Notes: generated by a model from the letters alone, not told the origin. DNA of 64,000 bases from Karalla daura (GCA_029224185.1 CM055193.1:17267669-17331668); one strand, 5' to 3'; counted from the first letter of the stretch, positions 23,453-34,941 are shown. Made by a program: numbers and translations.

Positions 23453-24420
23453 ATTACAGTGATATAAGGACGTCTTCATCGCCGGAAAAGTAACTGGGTC
23501 TCAACTGGTTTGTATGTCGAACCGGAATCCAGCACTGAAAGTAAGTGGTAAGTGAGTATGTAGTTCATTCAGCCTCCTCTGAATAACTAGAAACACAACT
23601 TCTCAGACTTTTATTTCCCTGGCATTGATGGTAATCAATGGTAATTTAATCCTGAAAAAATGTTTTCTCTATGGACTTTTATAGATTTATGTTCGTTCTT
23701 ATTTGCTACTTTGATCAAAATTAATGTGCAAGAAAGCAATCTGCATGAATGATAACATTTGTTTAGGTCTGACAACATTAATAAATCATCACTTAATTTA
23801 AATCAATAAGAATTTCTCTTTGCATGATGTCTAAAATATCTATTGCAGATCTCCCTTAAGCTGTCAGTGGCTTAGTAGAACCCCTGTTTTGTCTCCTGCC
23901 TTAGTTCTAGTATAGTAGAGCTGCCCTTCACAGGTTAATCTGATATAGTAGTGAGGGGATCAAACCAATTGCAGTGAAAGACCTTCTAATATTTCATTTT
24001 CAAGCACACATCAATTTTCATGACAAACTTCCAACCAGGACCACCGGAAGCAACTCACACAGCACTGTAATAATCTTTTGCCTGTGTTGCACCGTGTCCC
24101 TCTCCCTGCCCCCACCTCATCTGGTGGATGTTGCTTGTTTAGACTCGGTTATTGTTTCTTTATGTAACGGTGCTGAGCCAGGGAAAGAATGGGCCCGCTA
24201 TGCACCACAACAATAGTGTGATGGATGAGTGTGGCCACCGTAATTATATGAGGACCAACAGGTAACGGAGCGCAGAGACAGAGAGCAGCGGCCTGCCTGG
24301 AGATGATAGTGCAGATCTGCTCTGCTCTGTTGTGTTTCGTTTTTTTGTTCTGCTGCGAGGCAGGCACAGACACTGTGGTGAACACAGAGATGCATAAGCA
24401 CTCACACACAGTCTTTGTGT

Positions 24421-24426
<6 letters not shown>
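23453..24426. other. Non-coding stretch, no gene recognised
   Basis: No gene or repeat family recognised; ordinary sequence with a slightly GC-richer part from 24040 to 24410. Confidence 0.5.

Positions 24427-24480
<54 letters not shown>
24427..24480 (+). repeat. (GT)27 microsatellite
   Basis: Twenty-seven perfect GT units followed by GCGCAC. It generates Val/Cys and His/Thr repeat frames on the two strands, including one at 24149-24541 (minus), none of which are coding. Confidence 0.95.
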
Positions 24481-24484
<4 letters not shown>

Positions 24485-25994
24485 ACTCAGGTCCTGGCTG
24501 TGCAGAGCCAGCATACAAACGCACATTTTCTCATGTGCCATTACTTAGGTTTACAGAATATGATGTGTTTGTACCCTGTTACCTGCTCATTCCTAGTGCT
24601 TATTTTGAACTGTTTTGGTCATGTTTCTGCTGAATAGTCAATGAATGCCAATGAAGTTAGTGGATTAAATGAGAGAGCAGAGGAAAGGCGCCACTTGAAT
24701 GTTTTCCTACTTGAGTGTATTACAGAATTATTGTCGCAGACGATAGCTAACTGAGACAGACAGATTGAGGTCGTTACACAAGAGAGGCAGATGAGAAGGA
24801 GAAACAGAGAGGAGATGAAAAAGCATGGAGGGAGTGACTCCCCACTGCTTCAATACAGTGCTGGACTAAGAGGAAGGAGATGGGAATAGGAGAAGGGGAG
24901 TGAAAGAGTAAGACAAACTGCTGCAAAATGTTTTGGACCTTAAAGTAGTGGTTTGAACAGGGTGAAACTTGAAAAGTGGCAGATAGGAAAGGAGAAGAAA
25001 ACTAGAATGAATGTGGGGGGTGTCAATAAGTTGAAATGGGTGAAACAAGGGAAAGAAAATTGTACTGTCACAGAAAAGTTCCCCAAACAAAAACTTGGTA
25101 CAGTATGCTAAGGAACATCCAGATGTGTTGATGTAATCGTGTGTACCACCAGGACATTTTCTCAATCAATGAGCTCCAACAAAGAAGATCAGGTACTTCT
25201 CCTCCATTACTGTCATCAAGCTAACAGGCCAAAGATACCAGATTTTGAAAAATATGTAAAAATATGAAGAAAAAAAAAGGTTTTGTGAAAAGTGCTTTGA
25301 AGTTAATGAGAACCTTTAACAACCACAAAAACTGTTTTCAGATACAAAAGTTATATATAAAATATAAAAGTTTTCAGATACTCTTAAAACGGCTATGTAG
25401 AATTATCGAGTTGGTAGATATTCTCTATTACCTTCCCTCTTGTAAGTTTTGGGGGAATAATGTGATGTTCTTAGCCTTGATTTTTGTGTCTATACAGGAG
25501 GATATCTGCCTGTACCAGAACCATGCCATACCATTGCCCATATCAGTACTCATTACATACCAGTGTGGCCTTTTCCCAACTTGGGACTACTCAAAATAAA
25601 TACGACAGTATGGACAACAATCCCCACTAAAGTGGGAGTTGTGTCATTGAATACAATCAACCTAATATCCTCAAGACAAGGGGAAAAAACAAAACAAACA
25701 AAAAACAAACCAAAAAACCTCACTAGTGTGACCTTCTTATGCCAGCCTCCCATACAAGAAACTGCAACCCAGCTTCCTCTGACCCCAAAGTCATTGAAGT
25801 TCAGGCCACTGTCATTTGTTAGCCCATCCTCCTCCACATGTACGACTTTGTGGTCCTGCAGAACAAGGTTGTCTCTCTGCTGCAGCACAGTTCATCATCA
25901 TGCATATGTTCATACACTAATCCAAAGGCACCATAACAAATGAGCTTATTATCCCACACCTTGTCTCCGGGTTGGGGGGTGCAGAGGGGGTGTT

Positions 25995-25996
<2 letters not shown>
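24481..25996. other. Non-coding stretch with purine-rich sequence
   Basis: No convincing gene. 24770-24910 is purine-rich (A/G) on the plus strand. 25685-25720 is an A-rich run built from CAAAA-type steps. On the minus strand at about 25830-25980 a frame containing GAFGLVYEH lies next to the TG array; it is short and frameshifted and is discussed among the findings. Confidence 0.45.

Positions 25997-26054
<58 letters not shown>
25997..26054 (+). repeat. (TG)29 microsatellite
   Basis: Twenty-nine perfect TG units. It is one of three large CA/TG arrays within 1.9 kb, with 24427 and 26273. Confidence 0.95.
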
Positions 26055-26055
<1 letters not shown>

Positions 26056-26272
26056 ACTGTGCACGTGTTCATTATTGTGTGTAAGGCAGAGACAGAATAG
26101 GCAACGAGAACAGGTGTATAAGGGGGTATAGACACTCCATATATCATACTCTAGCAGGTCTAAAGACTCTCCAGCACCCCCACCTCACACCCGAACACCG
26201 CTGCTCACTGGAGAGAAGTGTGCAGGTACCCAGCAGCCTCCCCCAAGTGCCTCCACGTACTCGCACACACAG

Positions 26273-26300
26273 ACACACACACACACACACACACACACAC
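26273..26300 (+). repeat. (AC)14 microsatellite
   Basis: Fourteen perfect AC units preceded by CGCACACACAG. Confidence 0.95.
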
Positions 26301-26849
26301 CAGTAGACGACAACCCCTGGAGCTCGACCTACATTGTGCGTCCTCCTGCCTCAGATCTGACTATTCATCACCGCATGGCACCCGTCCCCCGCTGGGAGGG
26401 GGGTGGGGTTGTTTTGAGGGGGAGAGAAAGCATAGGGGAGAAAGAGGGGAGAAAGAGCGTGGTACGCTACATCGTGTAGGACGGAGTGTCCTTTAAAGCT
26501 CCAGAACAATGGGACCTTCCACATTAGTGCTGCTAAGTAAAACTCTGAACACGGGCCAGGCTGAGTGGTATACATCCCCAAAACCAGGGACCAGGGACCA
26601 ACTAAAGGAGTTGCATGGTGAACCAGAGTCCAGGCAACATGTTTTGGGATGCCGCTTATCCACCAACTTTTAGAACACGATCCCTCACTGCAGGTCTGTG
26701 CAGGGTTGGCAATTTAGTGATGTCCATCCATCATTGTAGTTCAGATGTAGACATCTCAGCTGCTTTAGGACCTCCATGAAACTTTATATACAACTCTTCA
26801 TGTAGTGCCTCTAGTTTGTGCCTCTGATTCTAGTTCCCCACTTGTTTGA
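26301..26849. other. Non-coding stretch, G-rich patch at 26.39-26.46 kb
   Basis: No gene recognised. 26394-26455 holds runs of G (GGGAGGGGGGTGGGG and GAGGGGGAGAG), a possible quadruplex-forming segment. The part before the LINE tail may belong to the same element but I cannot align it. Confidence 0.4.
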
Positions 26850-26965
26850 CCCCTACCCTTTCACCAGGCACTACTGCCTACTCCATCAGAACCAGGACAA
26901 ACAGGTTCAGAGGCAGCTTTTTTCCACAAACCTTTATAACAGTGAACTGAGTCACCCCAGTTGTA
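26850..26965 (+). mobile_element. LINE remnant, C-terminal end of ORF2 (CR1/L2/Rex type)
   Basis: The plus-strand frame from 26885 reads IRTRTNRFRGSFFPQTF and ends in TGA at 26948-26950. The pattern R-T-N-R-F-x-x-S-F-F-P is typical of the end of ORF2 proteins of CR1/L2/Rex-like non-LTR retrotransposons. No further coding sequence of the element is recognisable, so this is a 5'-truncated, inactive fragment. Confidence 0.45.
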
Positions 26966-27550
26966 TGGCTCAGACCAATCCATGCAGGGAGTAAATCACT
27001 TTTGGCATAAGACTTTGGATATTCAGATGAATGACTTGTAAACTCTAATATTATTCAGTTAGAAGGTTGAAGTTCATATGGAAAATGTTTGCTTTGTTCA
27101 GAGCTAGGCAGATTAGATAGAGAGGGTTGTAGAGTATTGTGACAATATAACACAAACAACATAGATGATGGCCAATGCCAAAGCATCTCCGTGAGAGAAG
27201 ACGGGTTGGCAAACAGGTTAGTCTGCATCAGCTAAAAAAGTGGTGACGGTAGCTTCTTGACTGTCAGTGGAATTGAGAGCAACTGGCATTATGACAGTGT
27301 AATTTAACAACAACTGGATGTAAGCAACAACTTTACAACAACACCAAGACAGGGCAGTGAGGATAATCCATGAATGTAGGTAAATAAGTAAATCAATCAA
27401 AATGAATGTCATGCAGTGTTAACATAATCACAACAGTCCATTAGTTTGTGCTTAGCTTGAGTGTCATGGAGAATAATGAGAGACATGAAGACAGAGCTTG
27501 TGGCAGTCCTAACTTCAACCCACCCAGGAGTTTTGCGGAGTCAATCTAAG
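26966..27550. other. Non-coding stretch, no gene recognised
   Basis: AT-rich sequence between two LINE remnants; nothing recognisable. Confidence 0.5.
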
Positions 27551-27808
27551 CACCTACACCAGAGCAGGGTTAGGGCCCAAAGAAGATCCTGTAAATGTCC
27601 TGTTGGTGGAGGCTGCTGCAGTGGAGACATGCAGAAACGACCCCAAGCCCATAAAATTTCCTGCAGTGCAAACACACCTAAAGAGGTTAAAGGCTCTGCT
27701 TCGGTTCTCCGAGTCCTGGATCTTGTCCATCAGGTAGGCATTGTCCTTAATTAGCTATTTGGACAGCATGCTCAGATCTTCGATGCCATTCTTGTTTGGT
27801 CCAGTCTG
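27551..27808 (-). pseudogene. L1/Tx1-like LINE ORF1 remnant
   Basis: On the minus strand one frame reads QTGPNKNGIEDLSMLSK, an in-frame TAG at 27755-27757, then LIKDNAYLMDKIQDSENRSR and AFNLF. This resembles the end of the coiled coil and the start of the RRM in L1-type ORF1 proteins, where the pattern is ...DLENRSRRNNLR. The heptad-like spacing of Leu and Ile before it fits a coiled coil. After AFNLF the resemblance fades although the frame stays open to about 27552, probably because of indels. It is dead because of the internal stop and truncation. A host coiled-coil protein fragment is an alternative. Confidence 0.4.
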
Positions 27809-28120
27809 TTGCTATCTAGTGAAGAAACGTGTTATTTGAGAGTGTCCAGAGACACTGAATGCTGCTCAGTTTTGTTTGGATAAGACTGAATCAAGATGAG
27901 TGATCATATTTGTCTTGATCTGTTGAGTGCTGTTGTTGTGCCAAACAACATTATGCAAAAAGAGGAAAAACCTGACTTTAAACATTATGAAATGGCAAAG
28001 GTGAATATATCACACAAGTATTTCACAGTATCACAGTAGTAATTCTATTCAATTATTTTCTATTCTTTTCTATGTATTATGTTCTTAAACTGCCAGCATA
28101 GCAAAGCGGTCTGTTTACTG
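27809..28120. other. Non-coding stretch, possibly more LINE sequence
   Basis: This interval may hold more of the N-terminal part of the minus-strand ORF1-like remnant (a fragment SVSLDTLK is readable near 27840), but no confident alignment is possible. Otherwise unremarkable. Confidence 0.3.
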
Positions 28121-28139
28121 TTTTTTTTTTTTTTTTTTT
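28121..28139 (+). repeat. Poly-T run, 19 T
   Basis: Nineteen consecutive T. As poly-A on the minus strand it could be a retroposon tail, but no SINE body is recognisable on the left side. Confidence 0.85.
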
Positions 28140-29245
28140 AATTGTTTTATTTAAAAAATATATTGATTACACAGACCAAGTTGTTTTCTTCTGCCTGGTG
28201 TTTTGGATTCCTCACAAGGTTTAATATCACCCAAAGCTGTTCATCTGGAACAACTTCACAGCTGAACAACTTCACCAAAGCCCCAGTGGATTCAGCATTA
28301 AAGTTTAGGACTGTAGAAAAGAAAAAAAAAAAGTTGCATTCCAATTTTAATTCATTGCAATTTTATTCATGCGCGGGACCTGACATATGCGCTTGTATAA
28401 CAAGGCCTGGGAGACTAATTGGTCACAGTGTGAAAGTGGTCTGTCCACTCAGCCACAATTACAAAAAAAAAGAGAGAAAACGAAAAAAAAAGAAACAGTG
28501 CCTGGCCTGATTGCACTGACTGGGGAGTTTTAATGTAAGAAGACATAATGTAAAAGCCTGAACCCCTAAAGAATCAAAATGGTGTAACTAAACCAGAGAG
28601 CAGTATGTATCTTTGACATATCATTACTTTCCTTGAGAAACTTGCCATCGTCAGTGGGACAAAAATCAAGAACTGCACAGCAGCTAGGTTGTTTTTTTTT
28701 TTTTTAGAGATATTGCATCTCTGTAAGATGCTGACAATCTAAACCAATCATTTTAGCTCTATTTGTTGGGCACGGTGATTGCACTGGTCTTGACTGATTG
28801 CACTGATTGGAGAGTTTGAAGATGATGGGAAGATGGGATGGAGGCCAGATAAGCATTCTTGAAGACAGAGTTGAACTTGTGGGGGGGGGTTTCGTATGGC
28901 TGCAGAGTTTGAATAACAGCTTTTTTTCTGTGTCAGTGATTGTTAGGAGAACCTTGATCTGTTTTTTCTTATGTTTTTTTGCAATGGAAAAGACAAAAGA
29001 CAAAATTAATGATTCACTTTTAACAGTCCCTTCTTTACTATTTTACAAAGATGATCATCTCGCGTCCTTGCCTGTGATCTCACACAGTCTTATTGTGATG
29101 ATAGAAAGATTCCTAATGAAAGACTTCTCCCTGCAGCACTATCTCAATTTCTCTGGCACAAACACACTTGCATGCCACAATGAGGCTTGTTTCTAGAATG
29201 GGTGAGTCTACATAAGTACTGAATACGCTCTTTATCTCTTTACAG
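28140..29245. other. Non-coding stretch, no gene recognised
   Basis: AT-rich with several homopolymers (28692-28705 T, 28881-28889 G). The 23-mer TGATTGCACTGACTGGGGAG plus TTT at 28508 recurs with three mismatches at 28795, a small local duplication. The frame at 28807-29196 (129 codons) has no recognisable domain. Confidence 0.45.
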
Positions 29246-29323
29246 TTCAGATATATTTGTATGCTTGCTTATGCATCTTTCACTGAATTTGCTCAATGGG
29301 AGACAAACAAACATTTCCTTTGG
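29246..29323 (+). other. Candidate exon (splice signals only)
   Basis: A CTCTTTATCTCTTTACAG acceptor, with a plausible ACTGAAT branch-like motif about 25 bases upstream, and a near-consensus donor TGG followed by GTAAGTA enclose 78 bases. All 26 codons are open in the first frame (FRYICMLAYASFTEF...). A second acceptor/donor pair lies just upstream (29137-29201), but the 44-base gap is too short for an intron, so at most one of the two is real. I recognise no domain. Confidence 0.2.
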
Positions 29324-30330
29324 GTAAGTACGAATCACTATTGAGATTTGTGTTCCATTAACATGTAACCTTTTATATATATTAAATTTATGTTGTTTTA
29401 TTTTTCATCAGTTATTCACCAGCTGTATCATTCTGGTTTCAGCATTCAGAGTGGTCCACAAAATGAGAAGGCCGTAACACGTAGCAGCAGTTTCCCTAAA
29501 GTCATTCAAGACATTTATTTTAAAGAAAATGGGTAAAGTAAAATGCTTTTACAAACTTGGAGTTTTTAAGGGTTTTTCAGATGTTGTCCAGATATATTAA
29601 CCCAGTCTTTGTAGTCATACACAATATGTATTAAGAAATATGGTTTAGTGCAACATATCATATTTCCTTTGTTTGGTTTCAACTTATTGCAGTTGTACTC
29701 ATTCATTGCAGCCTACTGAACGTCTGTGAGCAGCATTTAGAGCAGTATGAAAAACATACATCAATGAGTACCTGCTTTGTGAGCCTCATACCTTGCTTAG
29801 CACAGAAAGCACACTGCTGGCCATCCTGTCATGCAGATATTGGCTTTCACATTAATATATCTAGAATAGATTTATGAAGCATGTTTAGAAATGATTGAGA
29901 GAAGAAAATGTCTTCCATAACCGTTGTGCCTTGACTGTCCCCTGATTTTTCAAAATGTCTCATATTCTCCATTGTGCTTAAAAGACCTAAATGTCCTTGA
30001 TTCTGCATGTGAGAGGTCCCATAAAGCCATTGCCTCTTTGTCTTTATTCAGCCTTCAAAATGGGTTTCTCTGATTGAGATGAGATTTTGGTGGTTTTTTT
30101 TTCATGCCAGACACAATCTCAGTCTCCCGGTTTTCCCTCTGGATCTAGAAAGAAAAGGAGAGCAGAGAAGATTTTAATTGCTCTCCTCTCATCCACATCT
30201 GCCCGACCACATTCATCAGCTCGTCTTCCCCTCCTCAGTAAAAGGGTCTGTAGAGAACTGTGGTGGGGTTTTATTTTATTATTTTGGGGCGCTGGGGCGA
30301 TTCTCTCATGGGACAGGGCACATCTGGGGA
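29324..30330. other. Non-coding stretch, no gene recognised
   Basis: AT-rich sequence without recognisable genes or repeats. Confidence 0.5.
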
Positions 30331-30467
30331 AGGTGGTGATGGTGATGGTGATGGAGGATAAAGGGATGAGGCAGAAAGATTGGTGTTTGTGTGTGAATGC
30401 ATGCGACTATCTGTGCCTGTCTGAGAGTAAGTGTGTGTGTGCGTGCATGTGTGTGTGTGCGTGTGCT
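30331..30467 (+). repeat. (GGTGAT)n run and imperfect (TG)n array
   Basis: 30331-30354 holds a short GGTGAT hexanucleotide array. 30430-30467 holds an imperfect TG array with GCG and CATG interruptions. Confidence 0.75.
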
Positions 30468-31725
30468 TAAGACTAGAGAGGGCCTCAAATCCCCTGAGGA
30501 GTCTGTGATTGGGAGGGAAATGGGGAATTGGGACTATGAGAGGGAGAAATAGACAAGTGGGAGGATGGTAGGGCAGAAATTGTATAGGAGGACGGATGAA
30601 AAGGGCAAATTAATGCTTGGCTGCAGAGAAAACTCACAATTACACCATGTGGCCGTAGACTAGTACATTTTTTTCAAAGTTTTTGTCTGTGGGACTGCTT
30701 CCAACAAATAGAGGAACAGCTCTTGAAATAAGCAAAAAGTGTCCCCCTGTTGATCAGAGCCGTTACAGAAAATCATCACACTAAACCTGTACTTTGACTT
30801 CTTTTTTGAGGGAAAGGAAATCTGTACACAACCGGCCAGGACACATTTTTTCTAATAACACACTTCAGCTCAGCATAGTCAAGTGGTTTCATCGCTGGGG
30901 AGATGCATTTTCTGCCTTTCACTAACAACATATTCATTGCTGCCAACTTCTAAACTACATAATGACACACATGGCTTCAAGGACGGTTCACATCTGACAG
31001 CCACAAGGTGTTTTGCTGCCATATCGGAGCCACAAGATTCTAGGTGAGAAGTTATCAAGCGGCCAAAAACAGTGGATTTGTTGTAGCAGATGGGTTTTTG
31101 GCGGAAATGATGGGACATAACTTCATGTAATGGCTGAAATGTTGTTGACTGTCTGTGTTTTGTCTGCTTGTTGCCAGGCTAGCTGCATGCACAATGTAAT
31201 AGAAATAATAGAAACCAAGAAAAAAAGGCTGCCCAAGCATGTGTATCGCGGTTTGCCACAAGATGAAAAATCTATCATGTTTCTCCAACCATCTGATATA
31301 TTACTACCTAATCCAAGCTGGAGTAGACCTATTAGAGGATCTGATGAACACTTTGAATGATGCCACTCCATCACTGCTCAAACTTTCACAGTATCAACTT
31401 TGCCATATTTTTACAGCAAGCCTCACAAGAAAACAAGAAATCCTGTAAAACAGTGGATATTGTTTTGGTCTCTGATCAGTCCTCAAACTCATAGACCCAC
31501 CCAAACTGGACCTCCAGCTGGTTTCTCTAACAGTTCAAACGCCCCAACCAAAGCAGCTCCACACATTTTAACACTCAGCTGAGAAGAGGGGGAGAAAGGA
31601 GCAGTGTTGGAAAAATGGGACTCCCAGAGGTGGCGTCCCGGTTGCTGAGAGCCTCAGAGGACCAGGATAGATTGTCTGTGACCTTCCCCCTCTCCTTGCA
31701 CTGTTCAAGGGCATACCGTAGCCTG

Positions 31726-31728
<3 letters not shown>
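30468..31728. other. Non-coding stretch, no gene recognised
   Basis: No gene recognised. Overlapping frames of 60-83 codons on both strands at 30879-31448 have no recognisable domain. Confidence 0.5.

Positions 31729-31785
<57 letters not shown>
31729..31785 (+). repeat. (TG)28 microsatellite
   Basis: Twenty-eight TG units, perfect, ending TTTGACATC. Confidence 0.95.
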
Positions 31786-31788
<3 letters not shown>

Positions 31789-33838
31789 ACATCAGAATGT
31801 GGTACAGCAATTTTTAAGAGTGATTGTTGGTTAATAGAGCCTGTGCATTGTACTTTTAGGTATGCAATGTGTGTTTGTGAGTGTGTGCATTGCTAATGAT
31901 TTATCCCTGCTGGATTTAAGGGACACAGACCTTCTTGCTTTAACAGCTCCTGTGCCGCTATTCTAACAGATCATCTCTATTTCAATAAACCAACATCTTA
32001 TATATATTTCATCAGCAGTACCTAGAGGCAGATGACTCGGCAAGCGAGGAGGGGCAGAGCAAAACACACACTGAAACACAGAGTGGAGGAGAGGAGCACC
32101 AGATTAGAACTCATTATGCAGCATTAATCATCTTCAATCTGCTCTTAATCCAATATCTTTATCTCACCTTATTAATGAGCTGTAAATCAAGACTGGATTA
32201 GGCGACAAATACTGATTGTGAGAGAGGAAGAAAGGGAGGGGGGAGGGGAAGGAGAGAAAAAACTGAAGAGTGACAGGAGATGATGGAGATGTGCTACTGA
32301 GATTTGGATTTAGAAAACAAAGAATAGTCCTGAGATAACAGGGTGCAGCTCTGGGTCCAAGCTGTCAAACATCGCAGTATCACTTGTACAGAATTTGCTG
32401 CAAGCTGATTTTGGATTTGGGGCACTACCGCCTCAGAGAAAGACTATTGATAGTTATTTGTGGACAGTTGCTACCTCTTAGAGGAGAGTGAGATGTCACT
32501 CTGACATATCCAGCTGCAGATGTACTGTTGTTTTCTGAGTATTTTTTTTTTCTTACTAGAGCAATAGTGCCCGCATGGCAAATGAGGCTGGGAGCCGTTT
32601 TTAAATAAGCAAAATCTTTTTATCATGAAAAGCAGAATTGCAATTATTGAAGCCTGGATTTTGCTTAGTGTGCCAGAGGCACACAACACATAAAAAAAAA
32701 CAAAAGAAAAACAGAGAAAGACACACCACAGGTATCGATTTGTTCCATCATCCATTCATTCAGCATCTCACACACTTTGAAGCTACGCACAAACTTGGGA
32801 GGTGCATCAAATATTCCCATATGTTAAGCAATTTATCTACTGGGGGCAGCACTGAGGTCAGAGATCACTTTCAGTCCAAGGTCGATTTGGCTCCCAAACA
32901 AACATGGCAACGGAGTACGAAGGCATTTGTACAGTTTCAACATACAATTGGGCTATGTCCATGTGTGCTCTCATGTCTTGTTCCTGTTCCTGTTATTCCT
33001 CTTCTACTATGTTCCTTTAAGGCTGCATTCGAGCAACAGCGTCCCCCAACTTCCAGTGGTTTAACGCCCTCTTCATGCGTATCAACACATCTGTAAACTT
33101 GCAGAGAGCGGACCAAGTTATGCACTAAATGTACTCATGTAACTGGACGATGACACGGACGAAAGCTGCTTCATGTGTCAACATGAAGGTTCTCCACTAA
33201 TTACAGTGATTAGCATACTTAGCATAATTAGCTTCATTAGTTTATAGAGCATAGATAGCCCACTGCTGTTTACTGTGTAAGTTCCTCCACAGCTGCAGGA
33301 TGTTGATCAGTGGACAAAGAACCACTGAGTCAGGCTGCAGGCTGATGCAAGTTATGTTGTCCATAATATATTATTCTACCTCAAATACAGTTCTACAAGA
33401 AATGTATGTAATTACATAGGTATGAATAAAACCCCTAATTATTTTGCACGATATGTGTTTTTGATGGCAACAATTAAAGTGCTCAGCTGCAATCAGCATT
33501 TGTAAAATTACTATGAAGTGATGAAAATAGCAGACTAAATTAAGTATTTGATTAAAATTCCCCTTCCAGTCTCTATCCTTTTTATGGCCCTTTAATCGCC
33601 TCACTTTAGTTGAGAAATAATGGCTTGGTCTTATATTTGATTCAGCGTAGAAGGCAGGTCACCACATCATCAAAAGCAATTACACAAAGGAGGAAAACCA
33701 ATCATACTGTATGGAAATGTATGTTTCACAAATGATGCAGAGAAACAGCACACAACAGAGAAGCTGGCATATAGGTGAGAGCTGTCTTCACATGATGTTC
33801 AACAAAGGTAATTTATTTACAACTTTTCTTACACGCAG
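31786..33838. other. Non-coding stretch with an ATTA-rich candidate enhancer
   Basis: No gene recognised. 32100-32215 is a dense cluster of homeodomain-type cores (see findings). 32218-32275 is purine-rich with a GGGAGGGGGGAGGGG segment. 32638-33096 holds a 152-codon plus-strand frame without recognisable domain. 33190-33240 is rich in TTAG/CATT steps. Confidence 0.45.
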
Positions 33839-33900
33839 ACTCAAAAATACAGTATATGCAATGTATACGTCTTATGTTTTTGTACTGTCACTCAGTGTAG
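33839..33900 (+). other. Candidate exon (splice signals only)
   Basis: AACTTTTCTTACACGCAG forms a good acceptor and GTGTAG followed by GTAAGTG a good donor around 62 bases. A plus-strand frame is open across it (part of a 90-codon frame at 33711-33983). There is no recognisable domain, and chance is the simplest explanation. Confidence 0.12.
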
Positions 33901-34382
33901 GTAAGTGTGATAAAATTGTGTATTTCTCAGGTATCATTAGTGAATTGAATTGTGCAAAAACACAATGTGTGACGAATACATAGAACCATCATGGCTGCCC
34001 AATTCAATGACCTGAGTGTCCTAATTAGCAAAATATTACAATTAACATAATTAATTCTGTATTCATATTATGAATGTACTTCTTAATATTGTTATGTCAT
34101 AATGTATTGCAGTATGTAATGCACAGGTGTGGTACTGTACTACATATAAATAATGCAGTTGTGTTGAAAAGTGTGTAAAGTGAGTTCAGGGGCCACTCCA
34201 TTTACTCTCTGTGTGCTGCATTCCCAGGTTGTAGTAGTTTCTTTTGCGACAGGCAGATACAACTTCCTGTATTGCTCTGTGGTGCATCTCAGCGGGATGA
34301 GATTGTCACTGAATGTACTCCTGTGCATGAGGAGTGCATCATGACGTGGAGGTGATATGTTGTCTAAGATAACTTGTAACAT
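33901..34382. other. Non-coding stretch, no gene recognised
   Basis: AT-rich; nothing recognised. Confidence 0.5.
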
Positions 34383-34502
34383 AGGCTCTGTTTACAATTT
34401 ACAGATGGAAACCATTTCAGATTCCATTGTAAAACCGCTCCGCATGCAGACAACATTTTGACTGTAATGTTTATGACCGCAGGTAACATTAGAAATACTG
34501 CA
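34383..34502. repeat. Dispersed repeat family B, copy 1
   Basis: This segment aligns by eye with 48958-49082: both start with GGCTCTGTTTACA or GGCTTTGTTTACA, share GACAACATTTTGACTGTAAT versus CAGCAACATTTTGAATGTGA, and end in an AACATYAGRAATRCTGCA motif. It is probably a short non-coding mobile element whose name I do not know. Confidence 0.5.
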
Positions 34503-34941
34503 AAGCACTAATCACCAAATCTATAAAATTTAGTTTATTGGATTCCAACATTTTCCTATGGTTTGTTTCTTTCTTTGTTTTGGCAGGTGTCAGTCTTACC
34601 TTCAGATTCAGTTATCCTTAAAAGAGGCCATACCATAGATTTCCCAACGCTTTCATGATCATAACCAACATAGTTACCATGTGCCTTCAATGTAGCTATA
34701 ATAACATGGCTCTGCATGTGCAGAGATGTGGATGGTTAAGAGCAATAGACCAAGCTCACGGCTTTTAGTGTTGCAACACAAACATCTGCAATTCCTTTGA
34801 ACCTCAGAAAAGCTAAAGACGCACATGCATTTTCTGAGCCGTTATAGAGCATAAACAGGATGACCAAACAAAAGGTCAGACAGGTAGATGTATGAAAATG
34901 AATAGCAGTTAGTCAGGCTTTCACAGCTGCATCATTTTCAT

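Noticed and set aside
28121..28139. Poly-T as the tail of a minus-strand processed pseudogene
   Set aside because: No recognisable coding sequence or SINE body adjoins it in the expected orientation.
29137..29201. Second exon-like segment (CCTGCAG acceptor, GTGAGT donor)
   Set aside because: Only 44 bases separate it from the next candidate, too short for an intron, and the frames do not join without a stop.
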